Made by a program: the position numbers and the translations under genes. A DNA stretch of 64,000 bases from Aquitalea aquatilis. GTDB lineage: Bacteria; Pseudomonadota; Gammaproteobacteria; Burkholderiales; Chromobacteriaceae. Of this stretch, positions 26,927 to 35,822 are shown in pieces. Below the pieces are notes generated by a model. It searched no databases. It had not been told where the DNA came from and saw nothing but the letters and a program-made list of their open reading frames with translations. The stretch is from NCBI RefSeq assembly GCF_005155025.1, contig NZ_CP039731.1:3720001-3784000 (forward strand). The letters run 5' to 3'. Each line of letters starts with the position of its first letter. Position 1 is the first letter of the stretch.

Positions 26927-27943
26927 TTAGCCGGCCAGCGCATGCATGGCCTGCGCCGGCAGCCACACCGTAACCGCCTGACCGGGAGTCAACACCTGGC
27001 GAGCGGCTGCATCGTCATTGGGCAACACCATGCTGATGATGCGCTCCGGGCCGGCTTCCAGCTCGTAGCGGCTGACTGCGCCCAGGTACTGCACGTCGAG
27101 CAGCCGGGTGGGCAAGCGGATGCCATCGCCAGCCTGGCCATCCTGCACCGGGCGGATGCGCTCCGGACGCACGGCAAAAGCCTGCTGCTGGCCGGTCAGG
27201 CAGGCCGCCCAAGCAGCATCGAAAACATTCGACGTCCCGACAAAATCCGCCACAAAGGCAGTGGCCGGCTGGGTATAGAGCACCTGCGGGGCGGCAATCT
27301 GTTCGATGCGGCCCTTGTTGAACACCGCCACCCGGTCGGACATCGACAACGCCTCGCCCTGATCGTGGGTGACATAAATAAAGGTAATGCCCAGCTTGCG
27401 CTGCAGGGCCTTCAGTTCGGTCTGCATCTGCTCGCGCAGCTTCAGGTCCAGCGCACCCAGCGGTTCGTCCAGCAACAGCACCCGCGGCTGCAGAATCAAT
27501 GCGCGCGCCAGGGCCACCCGCTGGCGTTGGCCACCGGACAAGGCGGACGGACGGCGGCTGCCGTACTGGCCCAGTTTCACCATGTCCAGCATGGCTTCGG
27601 CACGGCGGTGGCGCTCGGCCCGCGCCGCGCCCTTGATCATCAAGCCGTAGGCCACATTGTCCAGCACGCTCATGTGCGGAAACAGCGCGTAGTCCTGGAA
27701 CACGGTATTCACGTCGCGCAGATTGGGCGGCAAGCCAGCGGCTTCGCGGCCAAAAATCTGGATGGAGCCACTGCTGGGCTGCTCGAAACCGGCAATCAGC
27801 CGCAAACTGGTGGTTTTGCCTGAACCGGACGGCCCCAGCATGGAAAAGAATTCGCCCTCGGCAATGGCCAGGTCGATCTGGTCCACCGCACGCACGGCAT
27901 CGTAATGGCGGCTAACCTGTTGGAAACGGACGGCAAGGGTCAT
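26927..27943 (-). CDS. ydcT: ABC transporter ATP-binding protein (YdcT/PotA type)
   Basis: 338-residue ATPase of the importer. Walker A is GPSGSGKTT, the Q-loop is in NTVFQDYALFPHMSV, the signature is LSGGQRQRVALARAL, Walker B is VLLLDEPLGALD, and the switch His is in THDQGEALSMSD. The C-terminal third is a TOBE-type regulatory domain (AFAVRPERIRPV). A GGGAG site precedes the ATG. It sits between the binding-protein and permease genes. Confidence 0.93.
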   Translation of the reverse strand: MTLAVRFQQVSRHYDAVRAVDQIDLAIAEGEFFSMLGPSGSGKTTSLRLIAGFEQPSSGSIQIFGREAAGLPPNLRDVNTVFQDYALFPHMSVLDNVAYGLMIKGAARAERHRRAEAMLDMVKLGQYGSRRPSALSGGQRQRVALARALILQPRVLLLDEPLGALDLKLREQMQTELKALQRKLGITFIYVTHDQGEALSMSDRVAVFNKGRIEQIAAPQVLYTQPATAFVADFVGTSNVFDAAWAACLTGQQQAFAVRPERIRPVQDGQAGDGIRLPTRLLDVQYLGAVSRYELEAGPERIISMVLPNDDAAARQVLTPGQAVTVWLPAQAMHALAG

Positions 27944-28003
27944 GACTCAAACTCCCGGCTGCCCATCGGCACCGTGCCGACAGGCAGCATGTTCTGCATG
28001 CGG

Positions 28004-28132
28004 TCAGCGACCGCCCATGATGGCAATGTAATCGGCAGTCCAGCGGCTATACGGCACACAGCTGCCCTGGCCACACTTGGCCACAGGAGTACGCCAGAAG
28101 CGGATCTGGGCAAAGCGGTCAAAGCCGTTGCT
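28004..28132 (-). pseudogene. orphaned C-terminal tail of ydcS after an in-frame TAG
   Basis: Directly after the TAG that ends ydcS (28133-28135), the same frame stays open for 42 codons and ends in TGA at 28004-28006. It reads SNGFDRFAQIRFWRTPVAKC, then a second Cys (GQGSC), then RWTADYIAIMGGR. This resembles the normal end of YdcS-type binding proteins and would bring the protein to 384 positions, close to the 381 known for E. coli YdcS. It therefore looks like a recent nonsense change rather than random sequence. Confidence 0.75.
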
Positions 28133-29158
28133 CTAGCAGAAATTGCTGCCGCCAGGGGCCTTGGTCTGGCAGGCTTCGGCCACCACCGGGTTAGAGCCAA
28201 ACCACTCGGCCAGACCAGACTGCAGCTTTTTATTGAGCGACCACTCCATCCACTTGTAGGCGCACACCGGGTGCTGCGCCTGAGCATGCAGCATGGTGGT
28301 ATCGGCCCAGCCCGTGGCCCCTTCTTGCGGAATGGTGCCGGCCACCGGGAATTTCTCTGCCTGCAGGGTGTTGATGGTGTAACCCCAGGCACTGGATACG
28401 GCCACGCCTTCTTTCTTGAAGTCATTCATCTGCACGGTGACATCATGCCAGTAGCGATGGGTCAGGCCTTTTTGCTGACGCAGCAGCTTCAGCACGGCGG
28501 CGTACTGGGCTTCATTCAGCTCATAGGGGTCTTTGATGCCCAGCTTGGGGTTCTTGTGCATCAGGTAGAGTGCGGCGTCCGCAATGTAGATGGCGCCATC
28601 GTAAGCCTGCACCCGGCCCTTGTTGGGCTTGCCATCGGGCAGATTGCCCGGCTCGAACAGCACCGACCAGCTGGTGGGTGCCTTGCTGAAGACCTTGCTG
28701 TTGTACATCAGGAAGTTGGCCCCCCACTGGTAGGGTACGCCATAGGGTTTTCCGGCCACGGTAAACCAGTTACCACTCTTCACTCGCGGGTCCAGCGTGT
28801 TCCAGCTGGGGATCAACGCCGGGTTGATTTCCTGCACCTTCTTGCCGTAGATCAGCCGCAGCGAAGCATCACCCGAGGCTGTTACCAGGTCGTAATTGGG
28901 TGAATTCATCAGCGACACCATTTCGTCCGAGGTGGCCGCGGTTTTCACGTTCACCTGGCAGCCGGTGGACTTTTCGAAACCGGTCACCCAGTCGTAATTC
29001 TTGTCGCTCTGCCCGCGCTCGATATAACCGGGCCAGGCAATGATATTGAGTTTGCCTTCCGGCTTGCCCAATGTGGCCAATGGTGCGGCCAGCACGGCAG
29101 GGGCAATCAGGCTGGAACTGACCAGGGCGGCGGTCAGGCGAATCAGGCTGCTTTGCAT
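28133..29158 (-). CDS. ydcS: ABC transporter substrate-binding protein (YdcS type), ended early by an amber codon
   Basis: Periplasmic solute receptor of the ydcSTUV importer. The start MQSSLIRLTAAL follows AAGGAG and gives a signal peptide ending VLAAP; the upstream frame extension is unsupported. The mature protein is a spermidine/putrescine-type binding fold (KLNIIAWPGYIERGQ, YDLVTASGDASLRLIYG, KPYGVPYQWGANFLMYN). It stops at TAG after SNFC with 341 residues, while 42 family-like codons follow in frame. The truncated form may be less stable, or the TAG may be read through. First gene of the transporter operon. Confidence 0.85.
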   Translation of the reverse strand: MQSSLIRLTAALVSSSLIAPAVLAAPLATLGKPEGKLNIIAWPGYIERGQSDKNYDWVTGFEKSTGCQVNVKTAATSDEMVSLMNSPNYDLVTASGDASLRLIYGKKVQEINPALIPSWNTLDPRVKSGNWFTVAGKPYGVPYQWGANFLMYNSKVFSKAPTSWSVLFEPGNLPDGKPNKGRVQAYDGAIYIADAALYLMHKNPKLGIKDPYELNEAQYAAVLKLLRQQKGLTHRYWHDVTVQMNDFKKEGVAVSSAWGYTINTLQAEKFPVAGTIPQEGATGWADTTMLHAQAQHPVCAYKWMEWSLNKKLQSGLAEWFGSNPVVAEACQTKAPGGSNFC

Positions 29159-29372
29159 CACGTTTCTCCTTCTCCAAGGACTGCGCATTGTGCGTCTGGG
29201 AATGTGTGAGCCGATTCTAGGCAGCACACGGCAGAGCCCCTAGCCAGTCCGGCCAATGACAGGGATTGGAAAAACAGATAGCAATGCTTTGGTGCAGGAG
29301 AAAAAGAATAAGACAGGCCGGCGGCTGGACAGCAAGCGCTTGTCCGCAGCAAGACAACAGCATGAGGCGCAC

Positions 29373-29399
29373 TAAGCCATCGCAATAAATGATGGCTTA
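29373..29399. promoter_or_regulatory. inverted repeat between LysR gene and ydcS
   Basis: TAAGCCATC and GATGGCTTA form a perfect 9-bp inverted repeat with a 9-base AT-rich spacer in the 266-base gap between the LysR stop and ydcS. It could end the LysR transcript or act as an operator for the operon. There is no T-run after the stem. The rest of this gap must contain the ydcS promoter, which I could not assign. Confidence 0.4.
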
Positions 29400-29424
29400 T
29401 GAATGATTATCGAAAATACAGATA

Positions 29425-30342
29425 TCAAGAAAAGGTTTGTTTATGACTGCGGCTGTACTCTCTGGCCAGAGCAAGGAAGTTGTGAGTGCTGTCAGAAACC
29501 CGCATACCGCGCCGCCACACCACGCCTACTTCCAGCGTTGGGGTTTCTTCCTGTAAGGGCAGCACCTCCAGACGGTCCCCTTCTAGCGACCACGGGCGAT
29601 AGAGCACATCCGGCATGATGGCCAGGCCAGCCCCGGTGGCCACCAGGCTACGCATGGCCTCGACCGAAGCCGTGCGCACCGCCAGTTGCGGCTTGCGGCC
29701 AATCTGCCGCCACAAGGCAGTCGCCACATCCTCCAGCTCATCCAGCTTCAGCGCCACCAGCGGCTGCTCGGCCAGGTCCGTCAACGTGACTACGCCACCA
29801 TCCAGCAAACGATGGCCAGCCGGCAGCCATAAACGATAACTGGACTGCTGCAATACCTCGGCCTGTAGCGCCTGACGGTTCTGAACATTGGAGACGATCA
29901 GCACCGCCGCATCCAGCTCGCCATTGACCAGCAGGTGTTCGATATAGTCGCGCTGGTCTTCCACTACCCGCACTTCCACCTGCGGGAAAGTGCTGCGAAA
30001 GCGCTCCAGCAGATAAGGCAGGAAATAACCACACACCAGGCTGGTGACACCGATATTGAGCTGGCCGGTTACCGCATCCGGTCGCATCGACAGGGCTTCG
30101 CGCGCATGCCGCACCGATGCCAGGATCTGGTGGGCATGACGCAGAAACTGATAACCAGCATGGGTCAGGCTCATGCCACGGGCGTGTCGTGTAAACAGCT
30201 GCACCCCCAGGTCAAGCTCCAGCGCACGGATGGCTTCGGTCACCACCGATTGCGATACATTCAGATCCTGCACCGCGCGTGAAATCGACTGCATTTCAGC
30301 CACAGCAACAAAATAGCGCACATTTTTCAGCGTGATCGACAC
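29425..30342 (-). CDS. LysR-family transcriptional regulator, probably of the ydcSTUV-patD operon
   Basis: 305 residues from a GTG start (VSITLKNVRYFVAVAEMQS) that follows GAGGG; the longer frame adds 52 residues beyond the usual length. The helix-turn-helix reads ISRAVQDLNVSQSVVTEAIR, and the effector domain begins GQLNIGVTSLVCGYFLPYLL. It lies on the same strand directly upstream of the transporter operon, which suggests control of putrescine/GABA-type uptake, but the effector is not shown by the sequence. Confidence 0.85.
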   Translation of the reverse strand: MSITLKNVRYFVAVAEMQSISRAVQDLNVSQSVVTEAIRALELDLGVQLFTRHARGMSLTHAGYQFLRHAHQILASVRHAREALSMRPDAVTGQLNIGVTSLVCGYFLPYLLERFRSTFPQVEVRVVEDQRDYIEHLLVNGELDAAVLIVSNVQNRQALQAEVLQQSSYRLWLPAGHRLLDGGVVTLTDLAEQPLVALKLDELEDVATALWRQIGRKPQLAVRTASVEAMRSLVATGAGLAIMPDVLYRPWSLEGDRLEVLPLQEETPTLEVGVVWRRGMRVSDSTHNFLALAREYSRSHKQTFS

Positions 30343-30511
30343 TTCCGCCCTCTTCACCCTATTGTTATGGCGCGATTGTGCCCGAGACCCGTTGCTGCGA
30401 ACAGCCTCATGCCACGGCTGTCCTGCCCAAGCAGGAGCCAAGGGGCATTTCACCCAGAGAAGCCCGCTCGGTCGTGACAACGGACAAGACCTCTTCACCC
30501 GCTATGGATGG

Positions 30512-30952
30512 TCATTCTGTCGGGAGAATGATGCTGATCGGCCGGGTCCCGATGGGAAAGCCGGTTGCCCCATCAATGGCCACGGGCTGAATCTCGGTAC
30601 CGTTCTCAGTATCCATAAAACGTATCATCTCGCCGCCGCCACGATGCTTGCGGCCCCACGCTCCGATCATGAACAACACCGGCAAGAAGTCTGTGCCTGC
30701 CGTAGTCAGGACATATTCGTCACGTGGCGGGTGTTCTGAATAACGCCTCTTCTCCAGCAAACCCTCCTCCGTCAGCTTGGCCAGTCTAGTCGTCAGCATG
30801 GTTGGCGCGATTCCCAGGCTTTTCCTGAATTGGTCAAAGCGGGTCAATCCTGCATGCGCATCGCGCAGGATAAGCATGCTCCATGCATCGCCAACCAGGG
30901 CAAGGCTGCGGGCGATTGGGCAGGGGTTGCTACAACTATTTTTCTTGTCCAT
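30512..30952 (-). CDS. HxlR-family transcriptional regulator
   Basis: 146-residue winged-helix regulator with the family's start (CPIARSLALVGDAWSMLILRD) and recognition region (GIAPTMLTTRLAKLTEEGLL, then EKRRYSEHPPRDEYVLT). A short Cys-containing N-terminus (NSCSNPCPIAR) is typical of redox-responsive HxlR proteins, where the conserved Cys senses electrophiles or disulfide stress. It is divergent from an operon of five redox genes, with palindromic sequences between, so it is probably their repressor. No good ribosome site precedes the ATG. Confidence 0.9.
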   Translation of the reverse strand: MDKKNSCSNPCPIARSLALVGDAWSMLILRDAHAGLTRFDQFRKSLGIAPTMLTTRLAKLTEEGLLEKRRYSEHPPRDEYVLTTAGTDFLPVLFMIGAWGRKHRGGGEMIRFMDTENGTEIQPVAIDGATGFPIGTRPISIILPTE

Positions 30953-30961
30953 ATCAATTTA

Positions 30962-31014
30962 ATAGTGACTATCGAGAAAAAGAATGCTACTGTTACTTTC
31001 AAATTGATAGTAAC
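30962..31014. promoter_or_regulatory. candidate HxlR operators
   Basis: Two inverted repeats lie in the divergent gap: ATAGT-G-ACTAT at 30962-30972 and GTTACT-N11-AGTAAC at 30992-31014, the latter ending within sequence that repeats GATAGT. The spacing and AT-rich character fit operators for the dimeric HxlR regulator next door. Both hxlR-type and redox promoters must lie here. Confidence 0.5.
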
Positions 31015-31101
31015 ACCTTCGTGACCAAGAATCCATCTGCCCACCAAAGCTGAAGCAAAGGATGAATGGTCCGCAACCGCTCAACATACAGGAGTTTTCC
31101 C

Positions 31102-31263
31102 ATGCTCATCCTCGCGGCCCCGCTGACTTACCTTGTTTTCACGCTGATGACTGTTGGCATTGGTCATGACCTGTCCACGGCAAAGGATGCCACTGCTCAG
31201 CCAGCCTACAGTGCCGACCAAAGCAGCAATTTGGTCCCGACTGCAGCAGGTATGGCGCAATGA
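31102..31263 (+). CDS. small hydrophobic protein of unknown function
   Basis: 53 residues (MLILAAPLTYLVFTLMTVGI, then a polar Ala/Ser-rich tail). AGGAG lies seven bases before the ATG at 31102; the frame from 31066 lacks a ribosome site. One membrane helix or an uncleaved signal anchor. It is the first open frame after the divergent promoter and 70 bases before the reductase gene. I do not recognise a family; it could be a short remnant of a membrane protein. Confidence 0.45.
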   Translation: MLILAAPLTYLVFTLMTVGIGHDLSTAKDATAQPAYSADQSSNLVPTAAGMAQ

Positions 31264-31336
31264 GTCGTTCTACCATTGAATCTGATCAAGCAAGAAACGT
31301 TGAGCCCATGCAAGTACTGAGAATGGAGAGAAATTG

Positions 31337-32338
31337 ATGAAAGCCCTTACCTTCAAGCGCTATGGCAAGTCACCCGATATCGGCTTCTCAGACGTGCCGC
31401 GTCCCATTCTGAAACCCAATGAGCTACTGGTTGAAGTGCATGCTGCAGGTTTGAACCCGATAGACAACATGATTCCGACCGGAATGTTCAAACCCGTACT
31501 GCACTTTCAGCTGCCAGCGACACTCGGCAGCGATCTTGCCGGGGTGGTGATGGAAGTCGGCAGCAGTGTCACGCACTTCAAGCCGGGTGATGCTGTTTTT
31601 GCCAGCATTTTTGACCAGGGAACGGGCTCCATTGCCGAGTTTGCTGTTGTGCCGGAAGAGTCTGCCGCACACAAACCGGCCAATCTGGACTTTGTGCAAG
31701 CGGCATCCATTCCGATGGTGGGATTGACCTCCTGGCAGGCACTGAAAGAACGCGCCGAACTGAAAAAAGGGCAGAAAGTCTTTATCCCGGCGGGTTCGGG
31801 TGGCATCGGAACATTTGCAATCCAGTTAGCCAAGTATTTTGGTGCCAAGGTTGGCACCACGACGAGTACGAGCAATGTGCAACTGGTAAGCCGTCTTGGT
31901 GCTGATGAGGTGGTTGACTACAAGAAACAAGAGTTCGAAAACGTGCTGCACGGCTATGACGTGGTGCTGGGAACCATCAAAGGGGATGCAATCGAGAAGT
32001 CGCTACGCATTCTGAAACCGGGCGGCAAGATCGTGTCACTCATTGGCCCGCTGGATGCTGCATTTGCCCGTGCCAAACGCTTGAATTTCGTTCTTACCTT
32101 CATTTTTGGCCTGATGAGTCGAAAGATCACACGCCTGGCAAAAAACCGAGGCGTCAGCTACGCCTTTCACTTTGTACGGCCTGATGGTGCTCAGCTCGCT
32201 GAAATCGGCAATCTCCTTAATGCAGAGCGCATCCAACCCGTCATCGACAAGGTATTTCCATTTGCACAAGCAAAGGAAGCCCTTGCCTACCTTGCTCAAG
32301 GACGGGCCAAAGGCAAGGTGGTGGTCAAAATCAGATAG
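31337..32338 (+). CDS. quinone oxidoreductase-like MDR dehydrogenase
   Basis: 333-residue medium-chain reductase of the QOR branch. N-terminal GroES-like fold (VEVHAAGLNPIDNMI, LGSDLAGVVMEVGSSV) and a Rossmann domain with the glycine motif PAGSGGIGTFAIQLAKYFGA. Zinc-binding cysteines are absent, so it is a zinc-free NADPH-dependent reductase of quinones or enones. GGAG precedes the ATG at 31337. First enzyme of an operon divergent from hxlR, with an SDR, a hydrolase, a small SCP2-like protein and an OYE-like flavoenzyme. Confidence 0.9.
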   Translation: MKALTFKRYGKSPDIGFSDVPRPILKPNELLVEVHAAGLNPIDNMIPTGMFKPVLHFQLPATLGSDLAGVVMEVGSSVTHFKPGDAVFASIFDQGTGSIAEFAVVPEESAAHKPANLDFVQAASIPMVGLTSWQALKERAELKKGQKVFIPAGSGGIGTFAIQLAKYFGAKVGTTTSTSNVQLVSRLGADEVVDYKKQEFENVLHGYDVVLGTIKGDAIEKSLRILKPGGKIVSLIGPLDAAFARAKRLNFVLTFIFGLMSRKITRLAKNRGVSYAFHFVRPDGAQLAEIGNLLNAERIQPVIDKVFPFAQAKEALAYLAQGRAKGKVVVKIR

Positions 32339-32427
32339 CGCCTGACACTAGCCACTCCGGCGTTTCCAATTGCGGTCACACCTGAGCAGGAGTGACGTGT
32401 TTTCCCTATACGACCTGGTTTCCCCAG

Positions 32428-33213
32428 ATGAAAAATGAAAATGCTGTTGTTTTGATTACCGGTGCTTCCAGCGGCATTGGCGCTACCTATGCGGAACGGT
32501 TTGCCCGCCGTGGCCACGATCTTGTTCTGGTAGCACGAGACAGAACACGACTGGATGCCCTGGCAACACGCTTGCGGGAAGAATTCAATGTCCTTGTTGA
32601 AGTCCTTCCGGCCGACCTGACCCAGCCCACCGACCTGCACGCAGTGGAAGACCGCCTGCGCAATGACGCCAGAATTGGCATCCTGATTAACAACGCAGGC
32701 ATTGCACAGGCAGGCAGCTTTGTGCAGCAGACCCCGGACAGTATCGACCAGCTGATTACGCTGAATACGCAGTCGCTCACACGGCTTGCCGCTGCGGTCG
32801 CCCCGCGCTTTGTACAGGCTGGCAGGGGTTCCATTGTCAACATCGGTTCTGTGGTCGCTTTTGCACCCGAATTTGGCATGTCGATCTACGGTGCGACCAA
32901 AGCTTTCGTCTTGTTCCTGTCTCAAGGGCTGCATCAAGAGTTATCCCCCCAAGGCGTCTATGTACAAGCCGTGCTGCCGGCCGCAACCCGTACCGACTTG
33001 TGGCAGCGTGCCGGCATCGACATCAATACGCTGCCGGAAGTCATGGATGTTGGCGAGCTGGTCGATGCAGCGCTGCTTGGCTTTGATCGCCGTGAGCTGA
33101 TCACCATTCCGCCGCTGCATGTAGCCGAACGCTGGGATGCGCTGGATGCTGCACGCCAAGGGCTGATGTCAGACATTCGGCAAGCACAAGCTGCCGCGCG
33201 ATATCGCGGCTGA
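32428..33213 (+). CDS. short-chain dehydrogenase/reductase
   Basis: 261 residues. The cofactor motif TGASSGIG follows the first strand, NNAG is at the usual place, and the catalytic Ser-Tyr-Lys set is seen around NIGSVVAFAPEFGMSIYGATK. The start at MKNENAVVLITG is chosen because residues upstream lack conservation and a ribosome site. Substrate unknown; the resemblance is to classical SDRs of about 260 residues annotated as YqjQ/DltE-like. Second enzyme of the HxlR-divergent operon. Confidence 0.9.
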   Translation: MKNENAVVLITGASSGIGATYAERFARRGHDLVLVARDRTRLDALATRLREEFNVLVEVLPADLTQPTDLHAVEDRLRNDARIGILINNAGIAQAGSFVQQTPDSIDQLITLNTQSLTRLAAAVAPRFVQAGRGSIVNIGSVVAFAPEFGMSIYGATKAFVLFLSQGLHQELSPQGVYVQAVLPAATRTDLWQRAGIDINTLPEVMDVGELVDAALLGFDRRELITIPPLHVAERWDALDAARQGLMSDIRQAQAAARYRG

Positions 33214-33238
33214 TGCACAAGTATTTCGGAGAACAGTA

Positions 33239-34084
33239 ATGACGGAAAATCACCTGACTACCCCGACGCGATTCGTTGATGTGGGTGGCGCAAAAATCGC
33301 CTACCGGCGCTGGGGTAATGCCAAGGCAGGCCAGCCACCCTTGCTGTTTCTGCAGCACTTCCGTGGCGGGATGGATCACTGGGACCCATTGATGACAGAT
33401 GGGCTTGCCGAAGGCCGGGAGGTCATTCTTTATAACGGCCGCGGTATCGCATCGTCTGGTGGTCAAGCACGCACCCGTATCGAAGAGATGGCCGATGATG
33501 CCGCCGCCTTTGTTCGCACATTGGGCTTGGAACAAATCGATGTGCTGGGGTTTTCCTTGGGGGGCTTCCAGGCACTGGACCTGACCTGGAGACACCCGAC
33601 ACTGGTGCGCAAGCTGATGCTGCTAGGCACAGGACCGCGCGGGGGCGATCCCGCAATGGAAACACCGGTGCTGACCGCAGCGGCACGGCCAGCCCCTGTA
33701 TTTGAAGACTTTCTGTATCTGTTTTTTGGCAAGTCCGCACAGGCTGAACAGGCTGCACGTGCATTCTGGGCGCGGCGTCACCAGCGCGTGGAGCAGGACC
33801 CGCCATCTTCACCCGAAGTTGCCAGGGCGCAGATTGAGGCCAATATGCTGTATCTGCCCAGATTGTCGGAGGAGGATCCATTCGCTTACCTGCGTGGCAT
33901 CCAGCAACCCACCTTCATCCTGAACGGAGTAAATGATGTGATGATTCCGACCGTCAACTCATTCTACATGGTGCGAAATCTGCCAAATGCGCAGTTATTC
34001 ATCTATCCGGATAGCGGCCATGCTGCGCAATTCCAGTACCCGCAGCGCTTCCTGCATCACGCAGCCCATTTTTTGAGTGAGTGA
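33239..34084 (+). CDS. alpha/beta hydrolase
   Basis: 281 residues with an alpha/beta hydrolase fold: oxyanion strand LLFLQHFRGGMDHWDPLM, nucleophile elbow GFSLGGFQ (Ser), acid in the LNGVNDVM loop, and terminal His in YPDSGHAAQFQYP. The family includes haloperoxidase-like and ester-cleaving enzymes. GGAG lies seven bases before the ATG. Third enzyme of the redox operon, 25 bases after the SDR gene. Substrate unknown. Confidence 0.88.
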   Translation: MTENHLTTPTRFVDVGGAKIAYRRWGNAKAGQPPLLFLQHFRGGMDHWDPLMTDGLAEGREVILYNGRGIASSGGQARTRIEEMADDAAAFVRTLGLEQIDVLGFSLGGFQALDLTWRHPTLVRKLMLLGTGPRGGDPAMETPVLTAAARPAPVFEDFLYLFFGKSAQAEQAARAFWARRHQRVEQDPPSSPEVARAQIEANMLYLPRLSEEDPFAYLRGIQQPTFILNGVNDVMIPTVNSFYMVRNLPNAQLFIYPDSGHAAQFQYPQRFLHHAAHFLSE

Positions 34085-34133
34085 TGCCAGCAGCAGCTCT
34101 TCCTATTTACCATCCAGTACCTAAGGTTCTGCC

Positions 34134-34532
34134 ATGCTCAAATTCAAGCTCCTGCTGTGGGCGTTCACCCAGCTACTGAAACGACAGATCAAACACAACC
34201 CCGATTGCGCGCGTTACGTTGAAGGCAAGAGCCTCGCGTTTCAGATCCGCACCGCGTCTGGGGTTGGTCGTCACTACGTCATCCGCAATGGCACGATTCA
34301 TTCCTCTGCAGAGCTGGCATCGAATCCGCAATTTACCTTGAACTTCAGGGATGCAGCCAAAGGCTTTGCCATCCTGGCGGCAAAAGATAGCCAGGCTGCC
34401 TTCCTGCGTGGTCTTGGTAGTAAAGACTTGATCATCAGCGGAGATTTCCAGGAGGTCATGTGGTTTCAGGGCCTGACAGCTTTCCTGCAAGCACCCAAGG
34501 AAATTTCTCCCTATGATCGCACCGCATTTTGA
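34134..34532 (+). CDS. small SCP2-like sterol/lipid carrier domain protein
   Basis: 132 residues. After a helical N-terminus (KFKLLLWAFTQLLKRQI) the sequence follows the SCP2 pattern: SLAFQIRTASGVGRHYVIRN strands, a NPQFTLNFRDAAKGFAIL segment and a C-terminal hydrophobic helix. Such domains usually bind hydrophobic ligands. It is six bases before the flavin oxidoreductase gene, so a role in presenting a hydrophobic substrate to the neighbouring reductases is plausible. AAGG precedes the ATG. Confidence 0.6.
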   Translation: MLKFKLLLWAFTQLLKRQIKHNPDCARYVEGKSLAFQIRTASGVGRHYVIRNGTIHSSAELASNPQFTLNFRDAAKGFAILAAKDSQAAFLRGLGSKDLIISGDFQEVMWFQGLTAFLQAPKEISPYDRTAF

Positions 34533-34538
34533 GGATTT

Positions 34539-35789
34539 ATGGATAAAAACCTGCTGAACCAGCCTTTGAAGCTGCCTAATGGCAGCATGCTGCGCAACCG
34601 CCTTGCCAAAGCAGCCATGAGCGAAGCGCTGGGGACCTATGACAATCGTCCAACCGCGGACTTGGTGAAGTTGTACCAGCGTTGGGCTGCTTCGGGATTG
34701 GGCCTGATTGTGACGGGTAATGTCATGATCGACCGTCGGGCACTGGGAGAACCCGGCAATGTGGTGATTGAGGACGAGGCAGACCTGCCTGTTTTACGTG
34801 AGTGGGCCAAGGCAGCGACGGCCCAAGGGGCTGACATCTGGGTCCAGCTCAACCATCCGGGCAAACAATCTCCGAAAGGGTTGAATGCCTATAACCTGTC
34901 GCCATCGGCAGTCCCATTCCGGGAAGACATGGCCGCATTCTTCGACACGCCACGCGAAGCGACTCCTGCCGAAATACAAGACATCATTGCCCGTTTCGGG
35001 CGCAGTGCCGCGATCTGCAAGAAAGCAGGCTTCAGTGGTGTGGAAATTCATGGCGCGCATGGCTACTTGCTTAGCCAGTTTCTTTCTCCGCATCACAACC
35101 GCCGCAATGATGAATGGGGTGGCAGCCCCGAAAAGCGCCGACGTTTCGTGCTTGAGGTTTACGCGGAGATTCGCCGGCAAGTAGGGCCAGACTTCCCCGT
35201 GGGAATCAAACTCAACTCGGCAGACTTCCAACGTGGAGGCTTTAGCGAAGAAGAATCGATCGAGACAATTCGGGCACTCGCCGATGCAGGCATTGACCTG
35301 ATTGAGATCTCAGGTGGCACCTACGAGGCACCGGCCATGAGTGGCTCAGTAGAATCAGCCAAGATGGCTTCCACATCAACACGCGAAGCTTATTTCCTGG
35401 AATTTGCCGAAAAAGTGCGGGCCGCCGTGACGGTTCCCTTGATGGTAACGGGTGGCTTCCGTACAGCCGCAGGCATGAATGCAGCCTTGCGTTCCAATGC
35501 GCTGGACATCGTCGGTCTTGCGCGATTGCTGGCCATTGATCCGGATGCGCCTGCCGCCCTGCTACAAGGACGTGACAGCCTGCAACAGGTGCGCCCCATC
35601 CGTACCGGCATCAAGAGCATCGACCGCCTGGGAGTCATGGAAGTACTGTGGTACACCCGTCAGCTCAAGCGCATTGCAAGGGGGCACAAGCCATGCCCAG
35701 ATGAAAGCGGCCTGTTCGCATTCTTGAAATCGCTGCTCCACAGTAGTTGGGGGACTTATCGAACACGGCGATTACGGGCAGCTGCTTGA
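34539..35789 (+). CDS. NADH:flavin oxidoreductase (old yellow enzyme family)
   Basis: 416-residue FMN enzyme with a TIM barrel. Family motifs seen are KLPNGSMLRNRLAKAAMSE, GLIVTGNVMID, WVQLNHPGKQ, the substrate-binding pair His-x2-His in VEIHGAHGYLLSQFLSPHHN and NRRNDEWGGS, and the flavin-phosphate region MVTGGFRTAAGM followed by DIVGLARLLAIDP. Without a second NADH/Fe-S domain, it belongs with the short OYE-like group. It would reduce alpha,beta-unsaturated carbonyls, a good match to an electrophile-sensing HxlR regulator. Last gene of the operon, with a terminator 34 bases downstream. Confidence 0.92.
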   Translation: MDKNLLNQPLKLPNGSMLRNRLAKAAMSEALGTYDNRPTADLVKLYQRWAASGLGLIVTGNVMIDRRALGEPGNVVIEDEADLPVLREWAKAATAQGADIWVQLNHPGKQSPKGLNAYNLSPSAVPFREDMAAFFDTPREATPAEIQDIIARFGRSAAICKKAGFSGVEIHGAHGYLLSQFLSPHHNRRNDEWGGSPEKRRRFVLEVYAEIRRQVGPDFPVGIKLNSADFQRGGFSEEESIETIRALADAGIDLIEISGGTYEAPAMSGSVESAKMASTSTREAYFLEFAEKVRAAVTVPLMVTGGFRTAAGMNAALRSNALDIVGLARLLAIDPDAPAALLQGRDSLQQVRPIRTGIKSIDRLGVMEVLWYTRQLKRIARGHKPCPDESGLFAFLKSLLHSSWGTYRTRRLRAAA

Positions 35790-35822
35790 TCAGGATGAAT
35801 CGTTCCCGCGTGTAGCTACTTT

